A DNA stretch of 64,000 nt from Clostridia bacterium. Its GTDB lineage: Bacteria > Bacillota > Clostridia > Lachnospirales > Lachnospiraceae. Of the stretch, positions 15,587 through 24,220 are shown piece by piece. The notes under the pieces were generated by a model, which ran no database searches, had not been told where the DNA came from, and worked only from the letters and a program-made list of their open reading frames with translations. The position numbers and the translations under genes are program-made. The number at the start of each line of letters is the position of its first letter. The first letter of the stretch is position 1. The stretch is taken from contig CAJTHL010000017.1 of the NCBI GenBank assembly GCA_910576205.1, positions 1 through 64,000 of the forward strand, read 5' to 3'.

Positions 15587-16012
15587 TTATGCCTCCTTAA
15601 AATATTGCATCTGCATCTGAACCTGGTACCTGGCATTTGCCATATCCGTCTCCAGCATAAAACCCGGTGTCAGAACAGTCAGCGCCTGTGCCTCACATCC
15701 CTCTGGCATTTCCGGAAGATTTCCCTGTATGTTCTGTTCTTCCACCCAGCTGCAGAAATCTTCATAAAAGCTTTCATTCTGTATTGCCAGAATCCGGTCC
15801 ATGGAATAGGCCTCCCGACTGTTAAAATTAAACTGGTACTGCCTGATACTGGAACCATCAACATAAGTCCGCACAACCGGGGAAGTTATCCCCGTTTCAA
15901 GCGCGTATTCCACTGGTTCACTTCCCAGCGCATTCACCCGGAAAACCCCGTCTTTCAGAAGAGGGCACTGTAAAAAATAATCTGTCAACCCTTCAATGAT
16001 TGAATTGACCAT
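15587..16012 (-). CDS. Minor capsid / tail terminator protein
   Basis: 141 residues, starts MVNSIIEGLTDYFLQCPLL. It fits the phage minor capsid 3 family (Minor_capsid_3), members of which act as tail terminators or head-tail joining proteins. Position between the Minor_capsid_2-like gene and the tail tube supports this. Confidence 0.75.
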   Translation of the reverse strand: MVNSIIEGLTDYFLQCPLLKDGVFRVNALGSEPVEYALETGITSPVVRTYVDGSSIRQYQFNFNSREAYSMDRILAIQNESFYEDFCSWVEEQNIQGNLPEMPEGCEAQALTVLTPGFMLETDMANARYQVQMQMQYFKEA

Positions 16013-16016
16013 GCTT

Positions 16017-16415
16017 TTATCTCCCTCCCCGTTGCCTCATAAGTTTTCTGGCACCAGACAAAATGTCTTTTTTATGCGCTGTTTTCATCCGCTCAAACCA
16101 TTTTCCTCCACGGTTTGTATCATAAGATCTTGTCTGTGCTGTCCTGTAATACTGAAATCTTGCATAAGGCACCGTATATTGAACCAGACCACTTCCTAAG
16201 ACGGTTCCTACCTTCCCACTTCTGACCAGAGTCCCTGTCCGGAAGGGAATCAGTGGCTGGCTATACCGCAGAACCTCATTATCAACAAAACTCTGTACAT
16301 TGGAAAAGCTGTCACTCATTCTTGCACCAAAATCCTGCCGAAATGTCAGCAGAGCTTCTCCATTTGGCAGCATTATCCTTTTTGCATGCGGCGTTTGCAC
16401 ATTAAAGGTTGCCAT
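16017..16415 (-). CDS. Minor capsid protein (Minor_capsid_2-like)
   Basis: 132 residues with AGGAGG before ATG. Motifs QPLIPFRTGTLVRSG and VPYARFQYY, then GGKWFERMKTAHK are the marks of the Minor_capsid_2 / HK97 gp10-like head-tail connector family. Adjacent connector genes on both sides agree. Confidence 0.83.
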   Translation of the reverse strand: MATFNVQTPHAKRIMLPNGEALLTFRQDFGARMSDSFSNVQSFVDNEVLRYSQPLIPFRTGTLVRSGKVGTVLGSGLVQYTVPYARFQYYRTAQTRSYDTNRGGKWFERMKTAHKKDILSGARKLMRQRGGR

Positions 16416-16864
16416 TACTTTCCTCCTATCCGCCAGTGCCTTGTGTAGGCACTCCCACCATCCGTGTCATCGGCATACTCCATGACATGGATCAGATCAA
16501 TGCCCTGTTCCTTTGCGTATGCGGATATTTCATCCTCACACAGCAAGGGGCTGACACCGGCACATTCACCCCGGACAACCAGATCTCCCTTCTGTATTGT
16601 CCAGTATTTTGCTGCTTCTTCATTGTCCAGCTTTGCATAATTCAGATCCCGCATATATTCCCGGTTATCTTGAATCTCAGCGGCCAGGGGAACCCTTACC
16701 TTATACTGGACGTCGTCGCTCCATACCCCATTGACGGCTACTCTGGATCCTTTCCCTTCGACATAGGAAACACCCCGGATCACCGTGGGAATGTAAATTT
16801 TTCTTCGTGTTTCTTTGTCCGTCCTGCCATTAAAGACAGTCACGGCATCCACATTTGTGATCAT
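16415..16864 (-). CDS. Head closure protein
   Basis: 149 residues, MITNVDAVTVFNG... followed by a beta-rich body with TIQKGDLVVRGECAG. The pattern is that of small head-closure proteins encoded after the gp6-like connector (DUF6751-type). It overlaps its neighbour upstream by 35 bases and shares one base with the next start. Confidence 0.7.
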   Translation of the reverse strand: MITNVDAVTVFNGRTDKETRRKIYIPTVIRGVSYVEGKGSRVAVNGVWSDDVQYKVRVPLAAEIQDNREYMRDLNYAKLDNEEAAKYWTIQKGDLVVRGECAGVSPLLCEDEISAYAKEQGIDLIHVMEYADDTDGGSAYTRHWRIGGK

Positions 16865-17249
16865 GCCTGCACCCCGCTTTCCGTGAAAGCCAGCCGGTGG
16901 GAAGCAGCCGGATCCGTATTTCCTGGTACATACAGCGTTTTACATAGTCCTCCACTGTTTCTCCGTCTTTACGAGCCACAACAAACGACACGGAAAGGCC
17001 GTCTTTGCTTTCAGATCTGATATTCCCGCCTTCCGCTGTTTCTCTGACCGCCATATGATAGGCGTCCGCAGCAGCACAGACAGCGCCTTTTACAGCGTCA
17101 GCCTGTGCCGTGTCTGCGAAAACATCCCCATTCAAGTAAGTCAGGTAACGGATGTAGCCTTCTGCCTCCCGGACAGCCGCTGGGAAGCTTAGTTCTGTCA
17201 GAAGCGCCCCTCCATAGTCTCCGCAGTAATATGGGAAGTCAACATACAC
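16830..17249 (-). CDS. Head-tail connector (gp6-like) protein
   Basis: 139 residues from GTG preceded by GGAGGTGACAGGCG. The body shows helical segments (DTAQADAVKGAVCAAADAYH) found in gp6/gp15-type adaptor rings that sit under the portal. The Cys-rich end (GCRHDHKCGCRDCL) is unusual and lies in the overlap with the next gene. Confidence 0.7.
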   Translation of the reverse strand: MYVDFPYYCGDYGGALLTELSFPAAVREAEGYIRYLTYLNGDVFADTAQADAVKGAVCAAADAYHMAVRETAEGGNIRSESKDGLSVSFVVARKDGETVEDYVKRCMYQEIRIRLLPTGWLSRKAGCRHDHKCGCRDCL

Positions 17250-17267
17250 CGCCTGTCACCTCCTCTC

Positions 17268-18416
17268 TCATGCCCCCTGGGCCGCTTCCTGCTGCGCGGC
17301 CAAAAACTCCTCAACGATCTCAGCCTTCACCGTTTTTGTAATGGTGTAGCCCTTCGCCGTAGCAACAGCCTTGATCTGGTCAACCGTCATGGCGTTCAGT
17401 TCATCGCTGGTGTAGCCGGACTTAACAGGATCCGATGTTGTAAGCAGGGCGAACGGACAGCGCTTTGTTTTATCAGGAACCATTGCATTAATTGGGTTCG
17501 GAATCTCCCAGCCCAGACGCATGACCGCCCGCAGAGCCACCATGTCATTCTGCATCAGGTTATATTTGATCTCCCCTGTTGCCGGATCCTGGATCACACC
17601 TTGATCAAAAATCTTGAAGGTAATATCCTGTCGGATAGAGTAGACCAGCTGTGAGAAATCCCCGGAGATCATCAGAGCCTTGTTCCTGTCAAAGGCTCCG
17701 TTGCGGGGGAAGTTCATTGGGGAACCATCCAGTGTGTAAGTCGTGCCGCTCTGAATATCGGACTTGAACACCGGCTGTCCCGTTGTATCTTTCAATCCCC
17801 GCAGCTTCGCCCTCATGGTGATATCGGCCATGTGACCGTTGACAAAATAGCCTCCCTCTTCAACCTTTGCGATCACGCCGTTTTCACCCAGAATGGAATC
17901 ATACAGATCCGTTCCCAGCTTTGCATAGGAACCCGCATCTGTTGCCGTGGTCACGACATCTTTTCTCCATGTTGCGGGCTTTTCAATACCGAACAGGATA
18001 GCCCCGTCAATCTTCTGACCGAAAGCTTCGATCAAACGGGGCCGCACCTCTCCCCAGATGTCATAATTGGCATCATCAAGTACCGCTTCAGAAATCGGTA
18101 CGATAACCGCAATTTCCTCGGCATAGATCACCTTTTTATCCCATGCCATTGACGTCAGCTTCTTCCTCGCTTCGCCGCCTTCCCCATTTACAAAGTACGC
18201 CACCGGAAGCATATCCAATACGGGCATTTTATACTGCGCCGCCGTCATATTTGCCAGTCTGCGGCCACGCTGCAGGACGGCTGACTGTTCCACCACCCCC
18301 TGGATAATATCGTGGCTTTCCTGTACCGGGATCAATGCCTCCGCATTGCTTCTGGTGATAGCCGTACCCTCTCCTGCAAATGTCTGTAAATTGAAAATTT
18401 TCTTGTTTCTGTTCAT
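17268..18416 (-). CDS. Major capsid protein, HK97 fold
   Basis: 382 residues. After a short N-terminus (MNRNKKIFNLQTFAGEG) the protein shows the HK97-type capsid plan, with IPVQESHDIIQGVVEQSAV, an E-loop region (YKMPVLDMLPVAYFVNGEG) and the A-domain AILFGIEKPATW. The segment NLQTFA matches the Prp protease recognition motif known from ribosomal protein L27 and phage capsids. The last 45 residues (SDELNAMTVDQIKAVATAKG...) resemble a HeH/SAP-like helix module, an addition beyond the core fold. The scaffold gene lies just upstream. Confidence 0.92.
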   Translation of the reverse strand: MNRNKKIFNLQTFAGEGTAITRSNAEALIPVQESHDIIQGVVEQSAVLQRGRRLANMTAAQYKMPVLDMLPVAYFVNGEGGEARKKLTSMAWDKKVIYAEEIAVIVPISEAVLDDANYDIWGEVRPRLIEAFGQKIDGAILFGIEKPATWRKDVVTTATDAGSYAKLGTDLYDSILGENGVIAKVEEGGYFVNGHMADITMRAKLRGLKDTTGQPVFKSDIQSGTTYTLDGSPMNFPRNGAFDRNKALMISGDFSQLVYSIRQDITFKIFDQGVIQDPATGEIKYNLMQNDMVALRAVMRLGWEIPNPINAMVPDKTKRCPFALLTTSDPVKSGYTSDELNAMTVDQIKAVATAKGYTITKTVKAEIVEEFLAAQQEAAQGA

Positions 18417-18433
18417 ATTCCCTTTCCCCTTTC

Positions 18434-19030
18434 TTATCTTCCAAACGCTGAACGGATGGAAGCGTTGATTGTATCATTGACTGTCTGGCTGTTGCCAGAT
18501 CCACCATTAGGCTTTCCAGTAGAAACAACCTTCATCCCCTGTCCCATGAAACGGGGATTCTCTTTCAGAAAAGCGTCAGCGGCTTTCTTGAAATCGGTTT
18601 TGTTATCCACCTGCTTACTGATCTTGAACAACACATAGTCAAGATCATCTGCTTTCACACCCTTGTCGCGCAGATAATTGGTATTCTTCATTTCCTCTAT
18701 CTGTGCCAGAGCTTCATCCCGTTCTTTCGCCACTGCTGAAACATTAGGCTGTGAAGCCGCCTTTTTGGCCTTAAAGTCTGCCAGAGCAACAGTAACTTCA
18801 TCCTCACTCATTCCCTGACGCTTGAAGAAATCAGCAAGCGCCGCCTTTTCTGCCCTGTCAGCCCGTGCCTGTGCGATCTGTTCGGCCTGTTCATAACTAT
18901 AAGTTGCGCCCCCGGCACTTCCCTGGCTGCCGTTGCCATTCCCGGCTGTTCCCGCACCGGCGCCCGCAGCACCAGCACCACCTTCACCGCCATCAGTAAA
19001 CAGCTGTAAATCAAAAAATCTCTTCCTCAT
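18434..19030 (-). CDS. Capsid scaffold protein (DUF4355)
   Basis: 198 residues. Start MRKRFFDLQLFTDGGEGG, a Gly/Ala-rich linker, a coiled coil (SYEQAEQIAQARADRAEKAAL) and the DUF4355 body ending FMGQGMKVVSTGKP and SIRSAFGR. DUF4355 proteins are scaffolds placed before HK97 capsid genes. The DLQLFT motif near the N-terminus is a second Prp-type cleavage motif. Confidence 0.88.
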   Translation of the reverse strand: MRKRFFDLQLFTDGGEGGAGAAGAGAGTAGNGNGSQGSAGGATYSYEQAEQIAQARADRAEKAALADFFKRQGMSEDEVTVALADFKAKKAASQPNVSAVAKERDEALAQIEEMKNTNYLRDKGVKADDLDYVLFKISKQVDNKTDFKKAADAFLKENPRFMGQGMKVVSTGKPNGGSGNSQTVNDTINASIRSAFGR

Positions 19031-19084
19031 TATTTATCCTCACTTTCCCGTGATAATCCCGTATTTTGTACCTCGTCAGGCATG

Positions 19085-19108
19085 AAAAAAGCACCCTCTT
19101 TAGGATGC
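19085..19108 (-). terminator. Intrinsic terminator after the prp gene
   Basis: Minus strand GCATCC, loop TAAAGA, GGGTGC and six T, 12 bases past the prp stop. It separates packaging and capsid-portal genes from the scaffold-capsid unit. Confidence 0.75.
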
Positions 19109-19120
19109 GTCATTCACTCA

Positions 19121-19405
19121 CTATAAAAATTCAATCACCGGGTATTCTGCGGCTATCCCGCAGATACCTAAAAACCATGTGTCAACCAGCGCTTTGCCAG
19201 TGTCGTTGATCGTCTGCCACTCAATACAGATATTTCCCTCTTCCACGCTTTCATACAGCCCTATACAGGCGATTTCTTTCAACCCCCTTATGAGTGTAAG
19301 GGTAATGGCTGACACAGCTGCACAGACAATATCCGACCCCCGTGGGGCCGTGTTTGCATGACCAGATATATGGATCCTGTCTGGAGTTATCAAAATTATT
19401 AGCAT
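19121..19405 (-). CDS. prp: Phage-encoded Prp cysteine protease
   Basis: 94 residues from ATG preceded by GGAGG. The family signature is complete: SGHANTAPRGSDIVCAAVSA carries the catalytic His (GHA) and Cys (VCAAVS). Prp (YsxB) trims the N-terminus of ribosomal protein L27 in Firmicutes and, in staphylococci, the scaffold and capsid of phage 80alpha. Here it stands directly before a scaffold and a capsid gene, each with a DLQLFT/NLQTFA motif at its N-terminus. It is inferred to be the maturation protease of this phage. Confidence 0.88.
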   Translation of the reverse strand: MLIILITPDRIHISGHANTAPRGSDIVCAAVSAITLTLIRGLKEIACIGLYESVEEGNICIEWQTINDTGKALVDTWFLGICGIAAEYPVIEFL

Positions 19406-19548
19406 AAGTTTACCTCCACAAGAAAAAGAACTGTGTTTCCACAGTCCCATCTAAGAAAGAAATCTTTGGCAGGCGTCCCCATTCTCCTGCATCTCTCGGG
19501 CTTCCCCCTGTCATACCAGCGGCGTGCGAACCGGACGAAATCTTCCAC
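19399..19548 (-). CDS. Small basic protein coupled to prp
   Basis: About 49 residues from GTG (an upstream TTG at 19557 would add three). It reads VEDFVRFARRWYDRGKPERC... with a TGC TAA stop that overlaps the prp ATG. Several Arg and Trp and two Cys; no family known to me. The overlap and codon pattern support it, but no strong ribosome site is seen. Confidence 0.5.
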   Translation of the reverse strand: MEDFVRFARRWYDRGKPERCRRMGTPAKDFFLRWDCGNTVLFLVEVNLC

Positions 19549-19705
19549 CTCAAACAATCTCTATTAGCTTTACACTTACCAAAGAATTATTGGTGGGTGT
19601 GCCCCTTCCCACATTTCTTTTGACCCATAGGGTGCGTAGCAGCACAATCTCTACTTCAACAACTCTTTGGATAAGGCCTTATATTATATGCATATTATAC
19701 ACCTG
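19549..19705. other. Gap, no gene supported
   Basis: A minus-strand frame of about 37 codons ends in a TGA near 19549 but lacks a start with a ribosome site. An AT-rich block (19680-19705) follows the stop of the minor capsid gene. Confidence 0.4.
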
Positions 19706-21427
19706 TTATTCTTTTTTGTAAAGCATCTCATTTTTTTCAATCAGCTTTTTTAAGTTTCTATCTCTTATACGGTAAAATGTCATAACAGAATTTTTTAATC
19801 CCTTTTCATCAGTATCTAACGCCAATCTACACACAACATTTAAATTTGTATTTGTTAGTCGCTTTACCATAAATACTGTTCCTTCATGTTTTCGGTCTTC
19901 TATGATATAATCTGGATTCTGAACGCTATCCATACCATAAATTTTAAACAATTCATAATCTTCGGGATGCCTTGTTTTTATATGCGCAATTCTCTCATTT
20001 GTCACAATGATTTCATCAGTCTGTATATTTTGAAACTTTTTGTTTATAAGGGACAACTTAATTCTTCCCAAAGACTGCATTTCTGTCATTGTGCTTTCCT
20101 CTTTTGCATTTGATACTTTTATTATACCAGATTTAGTAGTCTTGTCCATATCAATGCGACAGGCTACCTCCGACTTCTGACGCTGCTCCTGGTCTGCATT
20201 TCGCTTTTTTCGAGCTGCACGCTTGGCGGCCTTCTCTGCCTGCCATTTCTTATATGTCCGCTGTGAAGGGGCAACACGCTCCCGCAGGTCAGCATAAATC
20301 CGCTCCCGCTGCTCCGGTAAATGGAACTTTTTACTGAATTCCTTATACTCATCCAGCATGGCCTGGTATTTGCATTTTGCAATGACGACTTGATCCTTAT
20401 CTGCTCCTCCCTCTTGAAGTAGCTGCGCCTTCTGCCTCTGGGCCCGCATGGCCGTTTCCATCTGGCGCTGTTTCTGCGTGGCTTCATACATATTATATCG
20501 TCTGCCCCTGTATGGGATTTTCCGAGCCTCCTTCCTGTCCATTTCTTCCAGCCATTCATCAGAATAGTTCCTAACTGAAATGCCTTCAATAAAGGGGTAA
20601 TATGTATGACGGCAATTCCAGCCCAGCAGACCGGGGCCAGAACCTAGCCCGCAGACATCTACAAGCTGCTGGTATGTCCAGGTACGTCCCTGCCATTTTG
20701 CATGATCCGGCCTTGCTCCGGGATGCCAGTCAACTTCATATTTGTCTGTTCCCAGCGCCTGGCCGTTCATCCTGGATATCTGCCCGGTCAGCTGTCCCAT
20801 CCCGGTCAGCAGCGCCCGCCTAACAGCCACGTCCACCCGGTTACTGCGGCCGGAAGCATAGTCAACCGTCCGTAACCCAGAAGCGGTCATTTCTCCCACA
20901 GCCCTGCGGATCATGGTATTGTAATCAAAGGCCCCGGATGTCATCATGGTAATCGCATTATCCAGATACCCATTGTAAACTTCTGACAGCGGTGTGAATA
21001 CTCTGCGCCCACCGCCCATGTCCACCATGAACCCCAGTGACTTACTTATGTTGAAAAGTTCGTCATTGGATTGCTGGATCAGCGCATTGGTTAGCTGCTG
21101 CAACTCATAATTCTGTTCATATGGGACAAAATGGGCGTTGACCTGTTCATATATTGCCTTGCTTCTGACATATTCCTGTTCTATGACTTCATCATACAGC
21201 TTGAATGTGTCAGCCAAGTCACCGCCTACCGCTGAGCGGATAATATGTTCAACATCCTCCGTGCTGTGGCCCAGGATTATGTAGCGCTGGATCTGCCAAT
21301 CAGCTGTAGAAGTAATCTTCCTGGCTTTCCGGATCCGGCGCACTATATCCTTTTCAATTTCTTCTTCCAGTGTTAGGTATTTCTTTTCAATGCCGTTGTG
21401 TAGGATTGACTGGTATTCCTGTTTCAC
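19706..21427 (-). CDS. Minor capsid protein 2 with C-terminal PBECR-like RNase domain
   Basis: 573 residues from GTG. Residues about 1-340 are a Phage_min_cap2 protein (EVDWHPGARPDHAKWQGRTW, CRHTYYPFIEG), the SPP1 gp7/Mu gpF-type minor head protein that enters with DNA or lines the portal. A Lys/Arg/Gln-rich linker follows. The last 115 residues (IVTNERIAHIKTRHPEDYE, VMTFYRIRDRNLKKLIEK) look like a PBECR-class BECR-fold nuclease, families known as effector tails on phage head proteins. This end is much more AT-rich than the rest, suggesting domain acquisition. Confidence 0.82.
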   Translation of the reverse strand: MKQEYQSILHNGIEKKYLTLEEEIEKDIVRRIRKARKITSTADWQIQRYIILGHSTEDVEHIIRSAVGGDLADTFKLYDEVIEQEYVRSKAIYEQVNAHFVPYEQNYELQQLTNALIQQSNDELFNISKSLGFMVDMGGGRRVFTPLSEVYNGYLDNAITMMTSGAFDYNTMIRRAVGEMTASGLRTVDYASGRSNRVDVAVRRALLTGMGQLTGQISRMNGQALGTDKYEVDWHPGARPDHAKWQGRTWTYQQLVDVCGLGSGPGLLGWNCRHTYYPFIEGISVRNYSDEWLEEMDRKEARKIPYRGRRYNMYEATQKQRQMETAMRAQRQKAQLLQEGGADKDQVVIAKCKYQAMLDEYKEFSKKFHLPEQRERIYADLRERVAPSQRTYKKWQAEKAAKRAARKKRNADQEQRQKSEVACRIDMDKTTKSGIIKVSNAKEESTMTEMQSLGRIKLSLINKKFQNIQTDEIIVTNERIAHIKTRHPEDYELFKIYGMDSVQNPDYIIEDRKHEGTVFMVKRLTNTNLNVVCRLALDTDEKGLKNSVMTFYRIRDRNLKKLIEKNEMLYKKE

Positions 21428-22863
21428 GGAATCACCTCACTGTTAAATTCTTCAGGAAGGTTTTTACGGGCTTCCTCCAATGTCTCGCCTCTCCATTTAG
21501 CCCTATATTCATCAACCCCTAATGCGCCCATTGCTACATCTTTGCGATCTTCCTCACGTTCTGACTGTTTGTCTTGGATAATACTATCATCAAAACCTAT
21601 AACGATTTCCGTATCTTCCTGTAATCCGGGAATCCCTATACTACTGCCAGCTTTGATAATTGTACGAATTAACTGTATTAACACGCGCTCCAATATTATC
21701 TCATGTTTCTGCAATGTACGATATAAATCAGAATTTTCACTGATTACCTCAGTGGCCGTCTTAACCTGCCCATTCTCAAACCGGTACCTCTTAGTACCAA
21801 AGCCGCACTTAAAAGAGAGCCAGTTCAGATCGTCGTTGATTGCCTTACTGTGTTCGTCAATCCGCAGCTCCATGTTGACCTCATGCATCGCTTCCTTTGT
21901 GTCCTTGAAATAATCTTCGGGCAATTCGTAGAAAACAGTATCCTGCGGATCAAAAACGGCATCCCCGCCCTGTGTGGTCAGAAGTTCCGGCGCAACGAAA
22001 ATACGCTTTCGCCCTAAAGAAAATTCATTTGAATAGCTGTCATATTCCAGATCCAGCTTTCTGATCACGTCAATACTATTTGCAAACAGGGCCACGCCCA
22101 TTGGGTTCGTGGTATCTTCGTCAGCATTGTTTACCATGTTCAGCCGGTCAATAATAAAAAGCGGCTGGTCTGAACCTGTTTCAATGCGTTCAGCCAGCCC
22201 GTTGAAAGCGGGTATTTCCTCCCATTCTTCTGGTGTCAGTTCCTTCCCGGCTCCTGTGGTGTTCTCCACAACCGTGTTTTCAATCACATATTGTTTCCGG
22301 TTCTCACCAGGTACATCCTCAATCCAGTGATACTGGAAATGAACGTATCTCTTACGCTTGTAGGTTTTGGGGAACGTAAAAATACATTCCGTGATCACCT
22401 TATTCTGCCATGTCGTAGGATAGATGTGGGCTGCCTCCACATAGTTAAGCCCTACACTGCCCCCGGTCATTCGCCCGGAACCATCCGCAACAGCATCCCT
22501 GATATACACCACATACGCCACGGTTCCCAGTGCCGCCTTCCATTCCTGGTATTCATTCCCCAGCTCTTCCCAGACATTTTCGGCCAGCACTTTTTTCACA
22601 AAATCATCTGTGGTCTTATCTGACAAAGTGACGGTCACTTTTTCATTCAGCAGCAGATCCGCCATGTCTTCGCATACTTTTTTAGCCATTCCTAATGAAT
22701 ACCGGGTACAGTTCACAGAAGTACCATTCCCACGGTACACTTTGTACCTGTGGAACTTCTTCACATTGGAATTGTACCAGCTGCGCCAGATCTCTATTTG
22801 CCGGTAATATGCCGGATTCACTGTTTCAATCCCCTTATCCCGGAAATAACTAAAAACATCCAT
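21424..22863 (-). CDS. Portal protein, SPP1 gp6 type
   Basis: 479 residues from the ATG 12 bases after GGAAAGGG. It shows the family patterns GTVAYVVYIRD, LNYVEAAHIYPTTW and an internal acid motif region, then FKCGFGTKRYRFENGQVKTATEVISENSDLY, the conserved core of SPP1-type portals. Twelve copies form the DNA channel and bind the terminase. Stop and next start overlap (GTGA). Confidence 0.9.
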   Translation of the reverse strand: MDVFSYFRDKGIETVNPAYYRQIEIWRSWYNSNVKKFHRYKVYRGNGTSVNCTRYSLGMAKKVCEDMADLLLNEKVTVTLSDKTTDDFVKKVLAENVWEELGNEYQEWKAALGTVAYVVYIRDAVADGSGRMTGGSVGLNYVEAAHIYPTTWQNKVITECIFTFPKTYKRKRYVHFQYHWIEDVPGENRKQYVIENTVVENTTGAGKELTPEEWEEIPAFNGLAERIETGSDQPLFIIDRLNMVNNADEDTTNPMGVALFANSIDVIRKLDLEYDSYSNEFSLGRKRIFVAPELLTTQGGDAVFDPQDTVFYELPEDYFKDTKEAMHEVNMELRIDEHSKAINDDLNWLSFKCGFGTKRYRFENGQVKTATEVISENSDLYRTLQKHEIILERVLIQLIRTIIKAGSSIGIPGLQEDTEIVIGFDDSIIQDKQSEREEDRKDVAMGALGVDEYRAKWRGETLEEARKNLPEEFNSEVIP

Positions 22864-22867
22864 GCTG

Positions 22868-24220
22868 TCAACCATCCCTTTCCTGCACCGGGAGCCAGTG
22901 CTTGATTTTACTCCAGAATCCGGCCACCAGATACCTAATCCCATCCATGCAGTGATCTGCCGCTTTTACCGGTTCTTCCTTGCCCTTTTCAATGGAGTCT
23001 TTATCATACTCATATGTCCCAAACTCACCAATGGCGTATTTCTGCTTTGGCGATATACTCATTACGTGAAATGTCAGAGCTTTCTGCACTCTGCTGATCC
23101 CCAGTTTCACATCATTATCAGCATCCCGGATAATCACTGGCACATTAACCGCTCTGCAGGTTCTCTTTATCTCCTCCTGTAAACCTTTCGCTGAAGGATC
23201 CAGATACAGGTAAAAACGCACGTTAGAAGTCCCGTACAGCTCCCCCAGTTTTTCAACAAACCGGACAAAGTCCTGCGCATATTCAGACGGGCTCTTTTGC
23301 TTTCCTGTTTCCCGGCCGCTATGATAGTATTCATCCAGGCCTTGCAGCTTTTTGTTTGCCATATCCAGGCCAAATGCCTGAAAGGTTGTGGCGTTCTGCT
23401 GTCCATAATCACCGCCGATTCCGATAACCGGGAATCGCAGGCCGGATACCGGTGTCTCTATGTGCTTCTGCCCAAACATGTAGTAGATGACCTCATCCAC
23501 GCCAATGCTGTCCCCAAGCCATAGCCATCTGTACCGCCGCTCATCCACTCTTTCCAGTGTTTCCGCTTCCTGTATCAAGTCCGGGCCCAGCCAGTTGGGT
23601 GGGACATCCCGGTAATCCGTATGGATATGGATGCAGTCCGGGCGCTGCCCCATCTTCTGCACCCATTTCACAATATCGCTGTTAGGGTTTTTCGGCGGGT
23701 TAAACAGGTAAATCATCTGGAAATCGCCCTGGTTCCCCCTGGCAAAAGTGGCGATTATGTTTAGGATCTCATCTTCACCCTCGCCATCGTCAAAGAACTC
23801 CGTCAGCTCGTCCATGATAACCAGCTTTATCGGCCTGTCCTCATCAATGATGCCCTTGGTATCGTCTATACCATCAGAACCAGCAAAATACATGGTCGTC
23901 CCATGCTTTTTGTAGGTGATCTCCATGGGAGACTTTGTGATGAGGAACCGGTTCTTTGGTATTCCAAGCCGGTTGATTCCCCGCAGCATTTCCTTGTACA
24001 CAGTTTTCCGCAGTTTGTTATGGCGCTTACGCAGCACCACTACAGAACCGTTGGGATCTGATACCAGCTGATAGATCCCTTTGATCGCTGCATAGCTGGA
24101 TTTCGTTCCTGCACGGCCGGAAGTCAGAATGATGTGCTTATGTGTCTTATTGTTAAATATTCTGTGATACTTCGGAATGATGATCTCCGAGATCCTCACC
24201 TGTTTCTTTCTGCGTGTCAT
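22868..24220 (-). CDS. Terminase large subunit, PBSX type
   Basis: 450 residues from ATG after GGAGATCATTA. ATPase part: SGRAGTKSSYAA (Walker A-like) and LVIMDELTEF (Walker B). Nuclease part: GIGGDYGQQNATTFQA and the Asp in FYLYLDPSAKG. It cuts and pumps phage DNA into heads. It overlaps the small subunit gene by 68 bases. Confidence 0.93.
   Translation of the reverse strand: MTRRKKQVRISEIIIPKYHRIFNNKTHKHIILTSGRAGTKSSYAAIKGIYQLVSDPNGSVVVLRKRHNKLRKTVYKEMLRGINRLGIPKNRFLITKSPMEITYKKHGTTMYFAGSDGIDDTKGIIDEDRPIKLVIMDELTEFFDDGEGEDEILNIIATFARGNQGDFQMIYLFNPPKNPNSDIVKWVQKMGQRPDCIHIHTDYRDVPPNWLGPDLIQEAETLERVDERRYRWLWLGDSIGVDEVIYYMFGQKHIETPVSGLRFPVIGIGGDYGQQNATTFQAFGLDMANKKLQGLDEYYHSGRETGKQKSPSEYAQDFVRFVEKLGELYGTSNVRFYLYLDPSAKGLQEEIKRTCRAVNVPVIIRDADNDVKLGISRVQKALTFHVMSISPKQKYAIGEFGTYEYDKDSIEKGKEEPVKAADHCMDGIRYLVAGFWSKIKHWLPVQERDG

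Noticed and set aside
20164..20589. 141-codon second frame within the minor capsid gene
   Set aside because: Basic-rich shadow in an alternative frame of the Lys/Arg linker; no start signal.
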